Part shown: positions 24,012-35,649 of the stretch, piece by piece
Layout of the letters: every line of letters begins with the position of its first letter
Position numbering within the stretch: position 1 is the stretch's first letter
Source of the DNA: Knufia peltigerae
Taxonomy: Eukaryota; Ascomycota; Eurotiomycetes; Chaetothyriales; Trichomeriaceae
Direction: 5' to 3'
Assembly: GCA_030247855.1 (NCBI GenBank)
Contig: JAPDRN010000036.1
Span: 218,147-282,146, forward strand
Length of the DNA: 64,000 nucleotides
Notes under the pieces: model-generated
Databases searched by the model: none
Seen by the model: the letters and a program-made list of their open reading frames with translations, nothing else
Told to the model about the DNA's origin: nothing
Translations under genes and position numbers: made by a program

Positions 24012-24468
24012 TTTTGCAATGTCCCGGCCTCCCTCCGCCTCAGATATCAGCTGATCATGAAGGGATTGGGAATACCAAATGGTAGAAGGTCTTTCGCGAT
24101 AAAATTGCCTGCGACGAGAATCTTTCTCCAAAAAATTATTTCGGCAGACCTGCCTCTATTGACAATAGGCGTGGAGAAGGCGAGAACTTTAGTGCAGCCT
24201 CGTGGGACTCGCCCAGCCCAGCCTTGTGGCGGTAGATCAAGACCGGCTTGCAATAAACTACTATTCTGAACGGTTCCTGACAAATCGTTAGTCGCAGCGT
24301 GCTCTCACGTTGTGCGAGGCTATTGTGCGATACATCGATATGCCAAACGAACCTCGGAATGCCGCTACGTAGAAGAAGACGGAATTTGCGATATTCGAGG
24401 TTGGAGGGCTCTCCTGATTCCAGCTACGAGTAGGAGATCGTCTGTCGCAAGCAGCCTGGCATCAGGCC
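24012..24468. promoter_or_regulatory. Divergent promoter KRE33 / GT90
   Basis: 457 bp separate the two start codons, so the genes share an upstream region. GC-rich patches around 24215-24245 and no coding potential. No specific factor site can be claimed. Confidence 0.4.
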
Positions 24469-27400
24469 ATGGCGACTATCGACAGTGTATGCTTTTGGTA
24501 GGTGTTTCGCAAAGCATGGGGTGAAAGAGACCGCTCACTGACTTTCCTATTCCAGCATTTCACTCGTTGCAGCAGCGTGGCTTGTGCATCTCTTTCCAAT
24601 CTCTACCGCACATGGTAAGGCCCACGCGTCGCTTACCACTTGATCCTTGAACCATCCTTGTCGCTGACTATACATAGATCGGCCTGTACACCTTATCGTC
24701 TTTGGTCTCTTCTCATGTTCCTTCGCCGTGGTGAGCGCAACCAAAGCACTCCCAACCCTTTTTCAGCCACCGGGCCTTGAGAAACCACAATATGAAGCAG
24801 TCCCACTGGAAGATCTTGGGCATGCGCTTGAAAGATTGGAACCTACAAAGCCCAGTACTAGACAAGATGGAAAGGTTCGCATCTCAGTGTTGGCTGCAGC
24901 GGTAGTCGCACTGTCACTGCGCATTGAACTATACCGCCGAATAGGGAAAGCGACAGAATGCACTATGGACAACGTCGAGGTGTTCCTGCCCTTTCTCCTC
25001 GCTTGCTATGATGCGGCTAGATCACAGCGGCCGTTGGCCCTAGAACAAGATGATCGTCCGGACAGCAGCATCTATGATGGAATACGTATGGCCCTTAAAC
25101 GCTTCATCCTTAGGCATCGCACTCGGTATTTACTTCCGATATTGCTCGTGTCTTATGGGGCGTATCTGGCGCAAGGGCTCTGGAGCTCTTCGAATTCAAC
25201 CTACATATGCCCGATCGTGACCGGTGAACCTAGGACTGTACCAGCGATGCAAGTCATAGCTCTATTTCTAGACCTGTGCCTTGTGCTCCTGGTCTACGAA
25301 AGCTCGCCCAAGAGCAATGGTCGTGGTCTTTCAGGACGGCGATATGCAGTCCTTTGGAGTTCCGCCATTTTTGCGACGGCCGTGATCTGGTCGGTCGTGG
25401 CTTCGATCGTGTATGTATTCAAGCCAGAGTACAGGAACTGGCTCCTCTTGCTTCGGCCGGGCGTTGAGTTCAGTACATTTGTGGCAATGTTCGGGCATAT
25501 TTTGCTCTTCTGTCTTTTCTGCATCAGCACTTTGCATAGTGTAAGTCAATCACGATATCTTCAATCGCCCTGCCCACTAACAACGACAGATCATGACTCA
25601 CGGCGCCTTGGACATGTCGCTCTATTTGACGGCTCTAATGACAATGATACCAGGATTCGAGTTTATCTGGTCTCACAGAAATCCCTTCCCTCCAACCCCC
25701 CTATCTACAACCACCTTTTCCTTTCTTTTCGTTTTTTGGGGCTGGTTAGCATATCGACACAGCCAGCAAGCAGTGGGCGATAGGACTCCACTGTCAGCAT
25801 CTCGACAGACGTTACTGTTCCTTCTTTTGTGCATCCTTATCTTCCCAGCTTTACGGAAGAATAGCTACGTACACTATCATCCGATAGATATGCTGATCTA
25901 CGATGCGAAAATCCACCACGATAATTACCTGCAATCTGTGGGAAGTACCTCTTCACTTTCTGATACCGTCGCTCGGTACAAGCAGAGATACAACCGCAAT
26001 CCTCCTCCCGGGTTTGACGTTTGGTTTGAATACGCAAGGAACAAATCTATCCTCATCGTGGATGAGTTTGATCAGATATACGAAGACCTCTTGCCATTCC
26101 GCACCATATCACCAGCCTCGCTACGAAAACAAACCTGGGAGATGGTTTCCAACCCCTGGAACGAAATATCTGGCATCACCATCCGCAATGGTAACGCAGC
26201 TGTACAAGAGAATGTTATACCCACGCATCGCTGGATGCTTGAAGGTGTTGCCGCCCTCATCAATAGCTTTGCTCGCCATCTACCAGATATGGATCTTGCC
26301 TTCAACATCAACGACGAGTCAAGAGTGGCCGTACCGTACAGTGACATCAATCACCTGAGAGACCAGGCCCGGGCTGAAGATAAAAGCGGCGGCGCAGGTT
26401 TTTCCCCAGATCGCGCATCTGGCTGGTTGCCAATCCCCGAAAATGTTCTCACCGATACCGTTTTCAGAGACATGTCTTTCCGAAACACATTCCGCGCGTT
26501 CGGCTCGGTGGGGTGTCCTCCATCGTCTACTGCCCGACAAAGTCAACACATCTACTCTCAAGCACATGTCTGCGGACCTTGCGTCGCTAAGCATTCGCTA
26601 GGCCAGTTCGTAAGCAACTGGTCGGAAGCAGCTGATATCTGCCACCAACCTGATATGGCGTATTTGCATGGCTTTTACCTCTCTCCGGCAGCGTTCAAGT
26701 CAAGCTACCAGCTCATGCCAGTGTTCTCGCAATCCAAGCCCCACGGGTACAATGACATTTTATATCCCAGCGCCTGGAACTACATGGACAAGGTGCGTTA
26801 CGAACCATCCGACTCAAAAGGTGTTCCAGGAGAGGAGGGCTATACCCCGGGGAACCCAGACCCTCCGTTCGACCAGAAGGTGAATGTTTTATTCTGGCGA
26901 GGCGCGACCTCTGAGGGCGTGTCGGGTGGTGACCACTCCTGGCGAGGTATGACAAGACAAAGGCTTGTGCATATGACTAACAACCTCACAACGTCTTCCC
27001 ATGACCGGTTCGCCGTTCTATTGCCTAATCCGGCCAACTACAAAAAGTACAAATACCAGATTCTTGATGGCCCTGCCGCAAAAGAGCTGGGGTTGGAGAC
27101 TGATATTGCCATTGTCGATCGTATCGCGCGTTGCGGCGGAGTTGGCCTGCATGACTGTACTGACCAGGAGGCCGAGTTTGGACTGGTCGGCCCAAGCGAT
27201 TTTCAGGAGCACTGGCGATATAAGTTTTTGTTTGACCTCGACGGGGCAGGTTTCTCTGGACGATTCTTGCCCTTTCTACAGTCGAGAAGTTTGCCCTTCA
27301 AGACGGCACTGTTCAGAGAGTGGTACGACAGTCGGTTGACAGCATGGCTCCATTTCGTGCCACAGGATATCAGACTGCATGGGGTTTGGAGCACGTTGGC

Positions 27401-27614
27401 ATACTTTGCAGGTGTCAATGGGACCATGTTTGGTCAGCAGATCAGGTGGAAAGGGCACGATAAAGAGGCCGAATTGATTGCAGAAGGGGGCAGGAAATGG
27501 GCGTCAGAGGTGCTCAGAAAGGAAGATATGGAGGTCTATTTCTTCAGGCTCTTGCTTGAATGGGGACGCTTGACCGATGATAAGAGAGATGAACTTGGGT
27601 TTGTGCTTGAGTGA
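24469..27614 (+). CDS. Family 90 glycosyltransferase (CAP10-like), multi-pass N-terminus
   Basis: Four exons (24469-24497, 24556-24614, 24678-25540, 25590-27614) give 991 residues. The tiny first exon supplies MATIDSVCF and joins in frame to ISLVAAAWLVHLFP. The N-terminal 400 residues hold several membrane helices (VFGLFSCSFAVVS, LLPILLVSYGAYLA, VIALFLDLCLVLLVY, FLFVFWGWLAY, LLFLLLCILIFPAL). The C-terminal half is the GT90 (LipA/KDELC/CAP10) catalytic region with VLFWRGATSEG, RFAVLLPNP, KFLFDLDGAGFSGRF, FKTALFREWYDSRL and RLLLEWGRL. Relatives in Cryptococcus are beta-xylosyltransferases that build capsule or glycolipid glycans, so a Golgi glycan- or wall-building role is inferred. Donor and acceptor are unknown. 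Confidence 0.9.
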
Positions 27615-28352
27615 TTGATCGTGCAAGCATTTGACCTCTTACATGTTTCGACACGCTCTTGTAATATAGCCTTGAGATGTCATGTAAATCATCGAGAAGT
27701 ACAGTATTCTCAGCCTTTGGGACATCATGATGAGCCATCTCGTCGTAAATGTGTCATTCACGGCCGTACTCTGCTTTTGGTTGTTGTGTCCTCCGTACTG
27801 TGCCGTACATAAATAAGTGCATGCGACAATAGCCGAGGTTATCAACCTGATATCTTTAGAGGCTGACTAGGATGCGCTAACGCAGACTACACCACTTAAC
27901 AGGTACTCTCCAAGGGCGTATTTGAAGGCTAATGGGATCACTAATCGATTAGTGCTCAGATCCCTCACTAAAGTCATTCGTACCCGTACATTCGGAGGAG
28001 GCCGAGGCCGGTCAATGTGATTGACTTGGCGGAGATTCTTCGTGCTTCGCTCATCTCCTCCTCCCCGTCTCCCTCATGCCTCTTGCTCCGCATCCTCGGC
28101 ATCTTTTGATCTTGGTTGATTTTTCCTACGGAATCCAGCCTTCGCCATTCTCAATCATGTGTCAGCGTTGAACCATAATCTCGCCTCCCGATCATTCTTC
28201 CGAAATTCAACAACGAGCCTCAGCTTCTCTGTCCTCGCGCAGTGTGTTGCGAGAGACGCTCCCGTTGCCTGCCATCCCCGTACGCCCGTGTATCGTGCGG
28301 TGCGACTTTCGCCTCAATCGCCAGTCCCAGCTCAAGATAATGTCAGGATAAC
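27615..28352. other. Spacer upstream of PEX13 with 16-bp palindrome
   Basis: 3' end of the GT90 gene and promoter of PEX13. Contains the perfect palindrome CACTAATCGATTAGTG at 27939-27954, flanked by gggatc and gatccc, and CTCCGTA at 27791. No coding region is supported. Confidence 0.45.
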
Positions 28353-29907
28353 ATGACGACACCCTCTCCGCCCAAACCTTGGGAACGCGCTGTTGCATCA
28401 GGTATATACCATCTGCTAGCCTTGATGCAAGACATGTTGCTAACGTATCTACAGCTGCCGCTGGGACAACAACACCGATTGCTTCGGCCGCCATGACCAC
28501 GCCCTCCTCACTACCTTCTGCCGATGCTTCTTCTGGCACTCCAGCTCTTCCCGATCGGCCTTCCACCCTCAACAATGTAGTCAACCAGACTGCATCTAAT
28601 TACGCGAACCAGAATCGTTTCGGCACCGGTATGGGTGCAAGTCCATATTCTTCACCTTACTCATCGTACTCGTCGTACTCATCGCCATATAACCGCTTTG
28701 GTGGTGGAGGCATGTATGGCGGGGGAATGTACGGTGGCGGCTATGGCGGTTACGGAGGCGGCATGTACGGCGGTAGCATGTATGGAGGAGGTTATGGAAA
28801 CTACCCCGGCATGCCCGGCGACCCGAACAACCAAAGTTTGACCCAAACATGGAATCAAAGTACAGCAGCAACGTTTCAGATAATGGAGAGCATCGTGGGC
28901 GCGTTTGGTGGATTCGCACAGATGCTCGAGAGTGCGTACATGACGACGCACTCCTCATTTTTCGGTAAGTCAAGGACGCTAATATGATCGCACCGAACTG
29001 CAACTGATGTGCCGAAGCCATGGTATCGATGGCCGAACAACTAGGCAACCTCCGCCAAACACTCGGGTCGGTCCTGGGAATATTCACGTTACTACGGTGG
29101 ATGCGCACACTCATCGCCAAAATCACTGGCCGACCACCTCCAGCTGACGCTACGGCTCTTACTCCTGCCAATTTCTCATCATTCCTCTCGGGCGGACACG
29201 CCCCAGCTACACTGCCCGATGGCAGTCCCGCCCCTCCTCGACCATCCAAAAAACCGTTCATCATGTTCGCCATCGCCGTCTTTGGCTTGCCCTACTTGAT
29301 GGGCAAACTCATCCGCGCCATGGCCCGCTCTCAGGAAGAAGAGCAAAAGCGACAACAGGAACAAATGTCGCTGACATACACCAACCCTAACGGCGAACAG
29401 GTCCCCATCGACCCACGAAAGCTTGATTTCTGCCGTGTTCTCTATGACTACACTCCTGCACCCAACTCGGGCGGCATGGACCTCGAAGTGAAGAAGGGCG
29501 ACCTGGTCGCTGTTTTATCCAAGACGGATCCTATGGGCAACGCCTCGGAATGGTGGCGTTGTCGAGCACGCGACGGCAAGATGGGCTACCTACCTAGCCC
29601 CTATCTCGAGCCGATTCAGAGACCTGCGCAACGACCGGCACAGGGGCAAATCACCGATGGGCCGGCAGCTTCTGCGCCAGGGAGTAGGACCGCAACGATG
29701 AAAGGAAGCGCACCCCTCGCGGCCACCAAATTGCTCGAGCAAGGCGACCGGGCGAAGAGCCTCAGTTCAATATATTCGCCCACTGGCGGGATCGGCAATG
29801 CGCAATCACCCGTCCCCGTGGCACTCGGTGCCAAGGGACCGGAGATGAAGAGCAAGCCAGGCGACATTTCTCCCGAGAGTTTCCAGAAGAGTGCTTTTTA
29901 TTCGTGA
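28353..29907 (+). CDS. PEX13: Peroxisomal membrane import protein PEX13
   Basis: Exons 28353-28401, 28455-28964 and 29018-29907 encode 482 residues. The start MTTPSPPKPWERA matches the PPKPWE motif that opens many Pex13 proteins. Residues 75-140 form a Gly/Tyr/Met-rich run of GGGMYGGG-type repeats, then QIMESIVGAFGGFAQMLE and a conserved amphipathic region. A membrane span (FIMFAIAVFGLPYLM) lies near 267-281. The C-terminal SH3 domain (about 322-385) shows ALYDY-like VLYDYTPA, the EWWRCR tryptophan pair and GYLPSPYLE. In yeast this SH3 binds Pex14 and Pex5. The protein is a docking component of the peroxisomal matrix import pore. The YG-rich segment resembles the cohesive Pex13 YG domain described for the import meshwork. 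Confidence 0.95.
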
Positions 29908-30913
29908 ACGGCGAAGCCAGCTTATATTTTTTTTGTTTCGTTTTCTTGGTCTATGAGATGAGAGGAAAAGACAGAAAACCAAATCTACTTATTTGTACTA
30001 CCTTTGGAACGATCTAGTCAGCTTGTTGACCGGTTTCATGGCCATGTTGAATAAATATGTAAGCGTGACATAAAATTGGGGATATAGGATGAATGGAGCA
30101 CGAGTATATGATATGTACCTACGTACTCTTTACTGCATGGTCTCGTTTAGCTACCCATTGGAATTCAGTCGTCAAGGCCGCTTTTTGTCAGTCTTCAAGT
30201 TTGACCTCTTTTTTTAATGTTCAAACAGGCTCGGAGTTTTGATCACGTCTATTCACATTCCCATTCTCGCAATAAATGGTTGTCAGGAATTCCTTCCCTT
30301 TTCTTTCTCCTTCTACTGCCGCTCTCGACGGTTGCAGGAAGAGAGACAAGATACGTGAAAAGAAGGCAGGGCAAAACGGAACAATTATTCTACTAGAGCA
30401 CGAGGAGCGAAGAGCAAACGTGGTACGAGTAGTAGAACGGTCTCATGAATCTATATATCCTGTTCTGTTGGGAAAGAAGAAGATGAAAAGAGACCGAGAT
30501 TGCGATTTGAACCCTTTTGGCTAGGTACTCTTTCTATAGAGTATGCCCTCGACTCGATCAGGACATGAACACAGATATGTCGTTGCCCAAGCGTTGCCAA
30601 AATAAAAGGACCTCCGAGGACCTTTATCAATCCGGGGTTGGTTTTCTCTCGCTTCCCATCGACTACTCAAAAGTCATCATGATGACGGGGCCGCCGAGTT
30701 TTCGTCGCTGCACCATCGAAAATCGTGCCGCACGAGCGAAAACGCCTGGCCCCACTGGTTGAAGAAGAGGGCAAAAAAAAAATTCGTTTCTATGATTCCG
30801 ATGATCCCAAATTTCCTAAGCTTCTATATCATATCGTTCCGACGTTGAAAGAAAGATGAAAGGGGGGGTTCGTGGTTTGCCTCGTCGGGAGCGGAGCAGG
30901 AGTGTCTTGCTCT
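29908..30913. other. Convergent 1-kb spacer
   Basis: 3' regions of PEX13 (+) and 6-phosphogluconolactonase (-). T-rich stretch after 29925 and AATAAA-like AATAAATATG at 30050 could serve 3' processing of PEX13. An open frame at 30276-30524 has no family resemblance and is not called. Confidence 0.4.
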
Positions 30914-31711
30914 TCACAAACTTCCCCTCCTGGGGAAGGAAACGCCCTCGACGGCGGCGTGGTCGGTGAACCAGCTCACCTTTTCGCCGCCGCCCTCGTT
31001 GACGAGGCCACAGGGGAGACTGCGACCTTCGTCGTCGGCCTCGAGGATCTTTTTCAGGATTTCCTTCTTGCCGCCGCCCGTGACGACGAAGGCGATCTTG
31101 TGGGCGTGCGTCACGACGGGGAGGGTCAGGGTGATTCTTCGGGGAGGGGGCTTGGGGCTGTCCTCGATCGGGGCGACCCAGGCGTCGGACTCGCGCAGGA
31201 GTTGGTGGCCCGGGAACAGACTGCACGTGTGGCCGTCGGGGCCACAACCGAGCAGGATCAGATCAAAGATGGGCGTCTTGACCGAGTCCTTGCTGGCGAA
31301 GCTCGACATGAGCGCCTCTTGGTACTGGTCGGCCAGCTCCTGAGCGTCGTCGAGGTGTTCGAGGTTGATGGCGTGGACGGTCGGCGTGCCTTGTCCACGG
31401 GGGATCTTGTCGAGGAGGTCCTTCTTCAGGAGGCCGTAGTTGCTGTCTTCGTCGTCAAAGGGCACGGCCCGCTCGTCGGCGAAAAAGACCTCCCATTTCG
31501 AAAACTGCGGGCCGGATTCGGGGTCTTCGTTGGGCCCGGCCACGAGGAGAGCTTTGGCGAGCGTCGCGGCGAGGGAACCTCCCGACACGGCCACCTTGAA
31601 CGCGTCGTGCCGTTGGAAGGCGGCCTTTTGACACGACAGGATGTAAGTGCGCAGGTGGGCGGCGAGGTTGTCGACCGTAGGGTAACTGTACAGGTTTGCC
31701 TGTTTACCCAT
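30914..31711 (-). CDS. 6-phosphogluconolactonase
   Basis: One intronless exon of 265 codons from the ATG at 31711, the usual length for eukaryotic DevB/SOL-type lactonases. Family motifs: VAVSGGSLAATLAKAL near 41-56 (phosphate-binding loop), WEVFFADERAVPFDDEDSNY at about 73-92, LLGCGPDGHTCSLFPGH near 150-166 with the catalytic His in GHTCSLFP, and FVVTGGGKKEIL. It hydrolyses 6-phosphoglucono-1,5-lactone to 6-phosphogluconate, the second step of the oxidative pentose phosphate pathway in the cytosol. The third base is strongly GC-biased, suggesting high expression. Long open frames on the opposite strand are shadows of that bias. Confidence 0.95.
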   Translation of the reverse strand: MGKQANLYSYPTVDNLAAHLRTYILSCQKAAFQRHDAFKVAVSGGSLAATLAKALLVAGPNEDPESGPQFSKWEVFFADERAVPFDDEDSNYGLLKKDLLDKIPRGQGTPTVHAINLEHLDDAQELADQYQEALMSSFASKDSVKTPIFDLILLGCGPDGHTCSLFPGHQLLRESDAWVAPIEDSPKPPPRRITLTLPVVTHAHKIAFVVTGGGKKEILKKILEADDEGRSLPCGLVNEGGGEKVSWFTDHAAVEGVSFPRRGSL

Positions 31712-33582
31712 CTTGTGCGCGCGCGGATGCGTGTGTATGGGGAAGAGGGAGAGATATCTGGGTATGGATTTTTGGTTTCCTGTTTCCTTTTTTCTTATCG
31801 CAAGAACTGCTGGCGATTGTCGGAGCTGTGCCTAAATCGACCGAGATGTGACGATGCCTCTGTCTCTGTTCTCGGTGTGGTATGCAGTTGAGGTGGCTAT
31901 GGCGGATATGGTGATTCTTCTTTTTTTTCCCCCCTGCTTCGTTGCCAGAAGAGAGAATAATTGAGACGCTTGGATCGCAGTCTGAGAAGATGTGATAAAT
32001 GACGATATTGCTCCCCTTTCCGATATGGGACAAATCTCGTATCTTGGGTTATTGGCGGGGAGGGGGGCCGTTTTGGCCTATCGCCGGGCGGGCCGATTTG
32101 ATGACGTTGGGTTTCAGGTACTAGAATTAGGTAATTGGGGATAGATTGGTTGAGTCGCGATAGAGAGGATTTGTTTGGGTTTGGTCGTAATGTTAAGGAG
32201 CGTGGGCGTGGTTTGGGGGATAAGGAGAGGATTGAAGTGAGAAAAAAGTGAGGATTCGGAAAGGGAAGACTTGGAAAAATAAGTTGAAGCTGAAACGGCA
32301 CCAGAAAATGCTCGAAGTCTTGTACTCCATATTTTTTTTATATATTTCTTTGTTGCTGTGACTTCGGTTGACACGCACGTGGAATTTCATCAAGGAAGAG
32401 ATCTGCCCATCAGTGGCTTCTGACGTCACAGCAAGGCATGTCTGACGGCGATGAGTTTTTTACTCCGTACGGACTCAGGCATTGACGGAATGACATTTTG
32501 CATGTGGGAAACATCTTGTCAGACAACTCATTATTGGGCTTAGTTCCTTATTGCGGGAGTAACTCCGGTACCTTTACCAAGGTACCCAATGGGCTGGGAA
32601 CGTTCCTGATTATACGAGGGCCTAAAGTACTCCAAGGGATTCTTGGTAGCGTCGTAGTTAGAAGTACGGCGCTCAGCATTAGTAAAGACATCCAAAATGC
32701 AGTGCTTACTCGGGCTTCCACGGCTTAGTAAGCGGCACAATTGTCTCATCTTCCACTTCCAGTACTTTGTCCGAATGCTACTAATTGATTATTTGTTCCT
32801 TGTGTCCGTACAGTAACCGAGTTGCTTGTTGAGGAATATCCCCTCTGCATTGTCACATGGTTGACCAGAAGAGCTGTGGGAGACAGAAAGCGGTGGTGGC
32901 CAAAGGATAATGATTCGTCTGACACCCTGTTCAGATGGCCCTGTCCTATGGAAGTCCTAGGCAAAATGTCCCAAATTGGTCTCGTCTGACACTTCGTTGG
33001 CTCACCGTGTCAAGATCACAGGACCCAACAACTCCCAAGGTCCCATCATTCTCATTGTTGTCCCCATCATGTTCTTCTTGCTACAGTACTTGCCCATCTC
33101 TCTGCGCTATCAGAAAGAGAATTGTTCATGGTGCTTTGAAACGATCAGAAGATAGAAGATTTCTCGGTCAGATGCCCCCCCAAGGTAAGCTAATTCGATA
33201 CGATGTCTTTCGGCTCAGTTCGATAGCGCAAACATTAGGGGCTCGATTTATAGCGTTACTCCTGTTGACCTATGTGAACAGAAGAGCAGCACGACTGTAG
33301 GCATATGGAAATATCAGAAACTGTATCCACGGCTGCCCTCTGCCAAATCCTGTTGATTTCATACTCGGGTGGATCCCCCTGTGTTCGGGAGGCGCGAGGG
33401 CCCTCTACTGTAGGCACATGAGCTACAGTTACTGTCTGAACGCTCCTCGGTATCATGACTCCAAGCCCGAGGCACATTAATGAGCCCGCATAGCTTTTAT
33501 TCTTCATTTCCCCAGAAAATGTTCTGTCCAGCTTCACCTTTATCTGTTTGATATTCTTCAAGACTTCTGCCGCCTCCTACCT
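31712..33582. other. 1.9-kb boundary between core and accessory block
   Basis: Divergent upstream region of the lactonase (-) and the SDR (+). A/T/G-homopolymer-rich sequence (31918-31935, 32052-32066, 32328-32345), an exact TACTCCGTA at 32461-32469 running into CGGACT, and GGTACCTTTACCAAGGTACC-like inverted segments near 32567-32586. No convincing gene. Short frames around 32935-33300 are not supported. Confidence 0.4.
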
Positions 33583-34558
33583 ATGGCAGGTATTCCCAAT
33601 TTCAACTCCCTCTTCCGCCTAGATGGCAAGGTTGTGTTGATTACAGGCGGTGGGCTCTCCTCTGGTCGTCAAAATTGTGGGCACTTCATATACTGACAAT
33701 TCACAGGCACCCGCGGTATCGGATTTTACATTGCTGCTGCCTTTCTGCAAGCCGGCGCGTCAAAGGTCATCATTACAGCTCGAAAGGAAAACGGTCTACA
33801 GAAGGCCGTTGATGAGCTGAACTCGATCAAAAGCGTCTCCGGCAAGGCTATTGGAATTGTTGGCAATGTCAGCACCATGAATGGCGTAGACTCCCTGGCC
33901 ACTGCTGTCAAGGAGACATTGCATAACGGTCGACTCGATATTCTGGTGAACAATGCCGGTGCCAGTTGGGCTGGTTGTTTTGAAGACTTTGACGATTGGA
34001 AGACTCAAAAAACGCTGGATGTTAATGTCCGAGGCCCCTTCAACTTGACACGCAGGTAGGTGCACCGCTCGGCTGCTCTTCCCTATCAAAGATCTAAAGG
34101 CACTCATCATTTCGGTTCCCTTTCTACACAGGCTTCTACCGCTGCTTATCTCAGCAGGGAGCAAAGAGTTCCCATCGCGGGTCATCATTGTTGGCTCAGT
34201 AGGTGGATTATCAGTACCACATATTGGAGAGCACGGTTCAATAGCCTACAACGTATCGAAAGCAGCTGCACATCATCTAGCTCGGAATTTGGCCCTAGAT
34301 CTTGCACCGCATAACATTCTCACAAATGCGATTGCACCTGGCTGGTTCCCAACCCGCCTAGCAGGGCCCGCCATCGAACAGTACGGCGGGATCGAGCGGG
34401 CAGGCGCTGACAATCCGCTGGGGCGGCTAGGAATCCCGGAGGATATTGCTGGAGCTGCAGTATTCCTCTGTTCCAAGGCTGGTGCTTATGTGACCGGAAA
34501 TGAACTCATACTAGACGGTGGTAAGAGGCTTCTCTCAGGCAATTCCTCGAAACTCTGA
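33583..34558 (+). CDS. Classical short-chain dehydrogenase/reductase
   Basis: Exons 33583-33649, 33707-34055 and 34132-34558 give 280 residues. The nucleotide motif TGGTRGIG at about 21-28 is restored by splicing intron 1. NNAGA follows near 119, the catalytic Ser lies in IVGSVGG, and the active-site pair is YNVSK. The end ELILDGGK is the usual cofactor-loop region of classical SDRs. The loop after beta-2 (TARKE) suggests NADP(H). It resembles the 3-oxoacyl-ACP reductase/RhlG-like group (opening MAGIPNFNSLFRLDGKVV). Likely role: oxidation or reduction of an alcohol/ketone intermediate. It is the first gene of the accessory block, so a role in the same catabolic pathway is possible but unproven. 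Confidence 0.88.
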
Positions 34559-34954
34559 AATTTCGGGATACCATTGCCCCTGACCAAGCTCTCTCACGTG
34601 GCGTTACCTTGACATGATCGGGACGCTGCTCAGACCCTACAAAATGCACCGGCCAAAGGTCTGGAAAGGTTGGTGAATCTGTGTCCACATGAATTCGGGC
34701 GCCGGCTGGATCGGGTTAGTGTAATTCCTGAAAGGGGAAGTCCGGCCATAGACAGTATAGCAAAGCACACCGCACAGGAAATCAATGTGGCCAATAAATT
34801 CTACACTGAATATTATTCTTGAAGTGAATCACGGAGAAGAACCTGGAATCGCCAGTTCAGTCTTCAACAAACCTGCTACCAGTACATTGGCTGTGTTGTA
34901 CCCTCAACTCTTATTTGACCTGAAAATACGACCCGGCGGACCGGCAGATCAACG
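34559..34954. other. Spacer between SDR and SnoaL-like gene
   Basis: 396 bp between two plus-strand genes. No coding potential. Presumed promoter of the NTF2-like gene. Confidence 0.35.
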
Positions 34955-35440
34955 ATGTCGACCACAATGACGAGCAACGCAATCATAGATGCAGAAAGAC
35001 TACGGAAGATTGATGCGAATCGCAAGCTAGCTTACCAAATCTGTGAGCGCTGGTCTGTCAAGAAAGGGGGCGATATCGAACCCTACTTTGAGCTCTACCA
35101 CGACGATGCGACCTTCACGACCATCGCACAAAAGGGAATGCTTCCGATATTGGCTGGAACGCTTACTAAAGACGAATTTCGAGCATGGGTGTGGAAGGAG
35201 TCTCGGATCGGTGATGTCAGTGTCAAAGTCGAGGGGATCACGGCCGATGAGGACCGACTGGCCGTAGAAGCAAGCTCCAATATGGAAATCAATGGCAACA
35301 GCTATTGTAATAGGTACCATTGGCTGTTTGAAATCAAAGATGGAAAGATCTCAGCTGCGAGGTTCTACCTCGACACGCTCTTTGCAAGACAAGCCATGCA
35401 ATGGGTCGAGGAAGCGGAGGCTGTCCAAAAGGCAAAGTAA
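34955..35440 (+). CDS. SnoaL/NTF2-like fold protein 1
   Basis: Single exon, 161 codons, ATG at 34955. The layout is a small cone-shaped alpha+beta (NTF2-like) domain: N-terminal helix with ICERWSVKKGGDIEPYFELYHDDATFTT, where the W..GD..PYFELYHDD pattern is typical of SnoaL-like ketosteroid-isomerase relatives. Two strands with EASSNMEINGNSYCNRYHW follow, then FEIKDGKISAARFYLDTLF (KDGKI is a recurring family motif). Such proteins act as isomerases, cyclases, hydrolases or dehydratases on small substrates or merely bind them. Adjacent oxidoreductases suggest processing of a reactive ring or dienol intermediate, which is inference. Confidence 0.82.
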   Translation: MSTTMTSNAIIDAERLRKIDANRKLAYQICERWSVKKGGDIEPYFELYHDDATFTTIAQKGMLPILAGTLTKDEFRAWVWKESRIGDVSVKVEGITADEDRLAVEASSNMEINGNSYCNRYHWLFEIKDGKISAARFYLDTLFARQAMQWVEEAEAVQKAK

Positions 35441-35649
35441 TAGAGTAGCTGTCCCGTTCCCAATCACGACTCATGGATTGCTTTTCATTTTGTTCATTGC
35501 AGGTACAGGTTCTGGAAACGAGTCCTATCAATGGCCTCGACATTGCAAAAGCTTCCGTCTACAACACCATCTAGTACGGGCAAATCCCAATGATATCATC
35601 ATTTCTTCTGAAGTGCCTTGACCAACGGAGACGAATCCTAGATACTGTG

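Noticed and set aside
24012..24131. 40-codon N-terminal extension of Kre33
   Set aside because: It opens with a non-ATG codon and precedes the conserved family start MPRKAIDSRIP.
30872..31891. 339-codon plus-strand frame over the lactonase
   Set aside because: Antisense shadow produced by the strong third-position GC bias of the real minus-strand gene. Translation is low complexity and matches no family.
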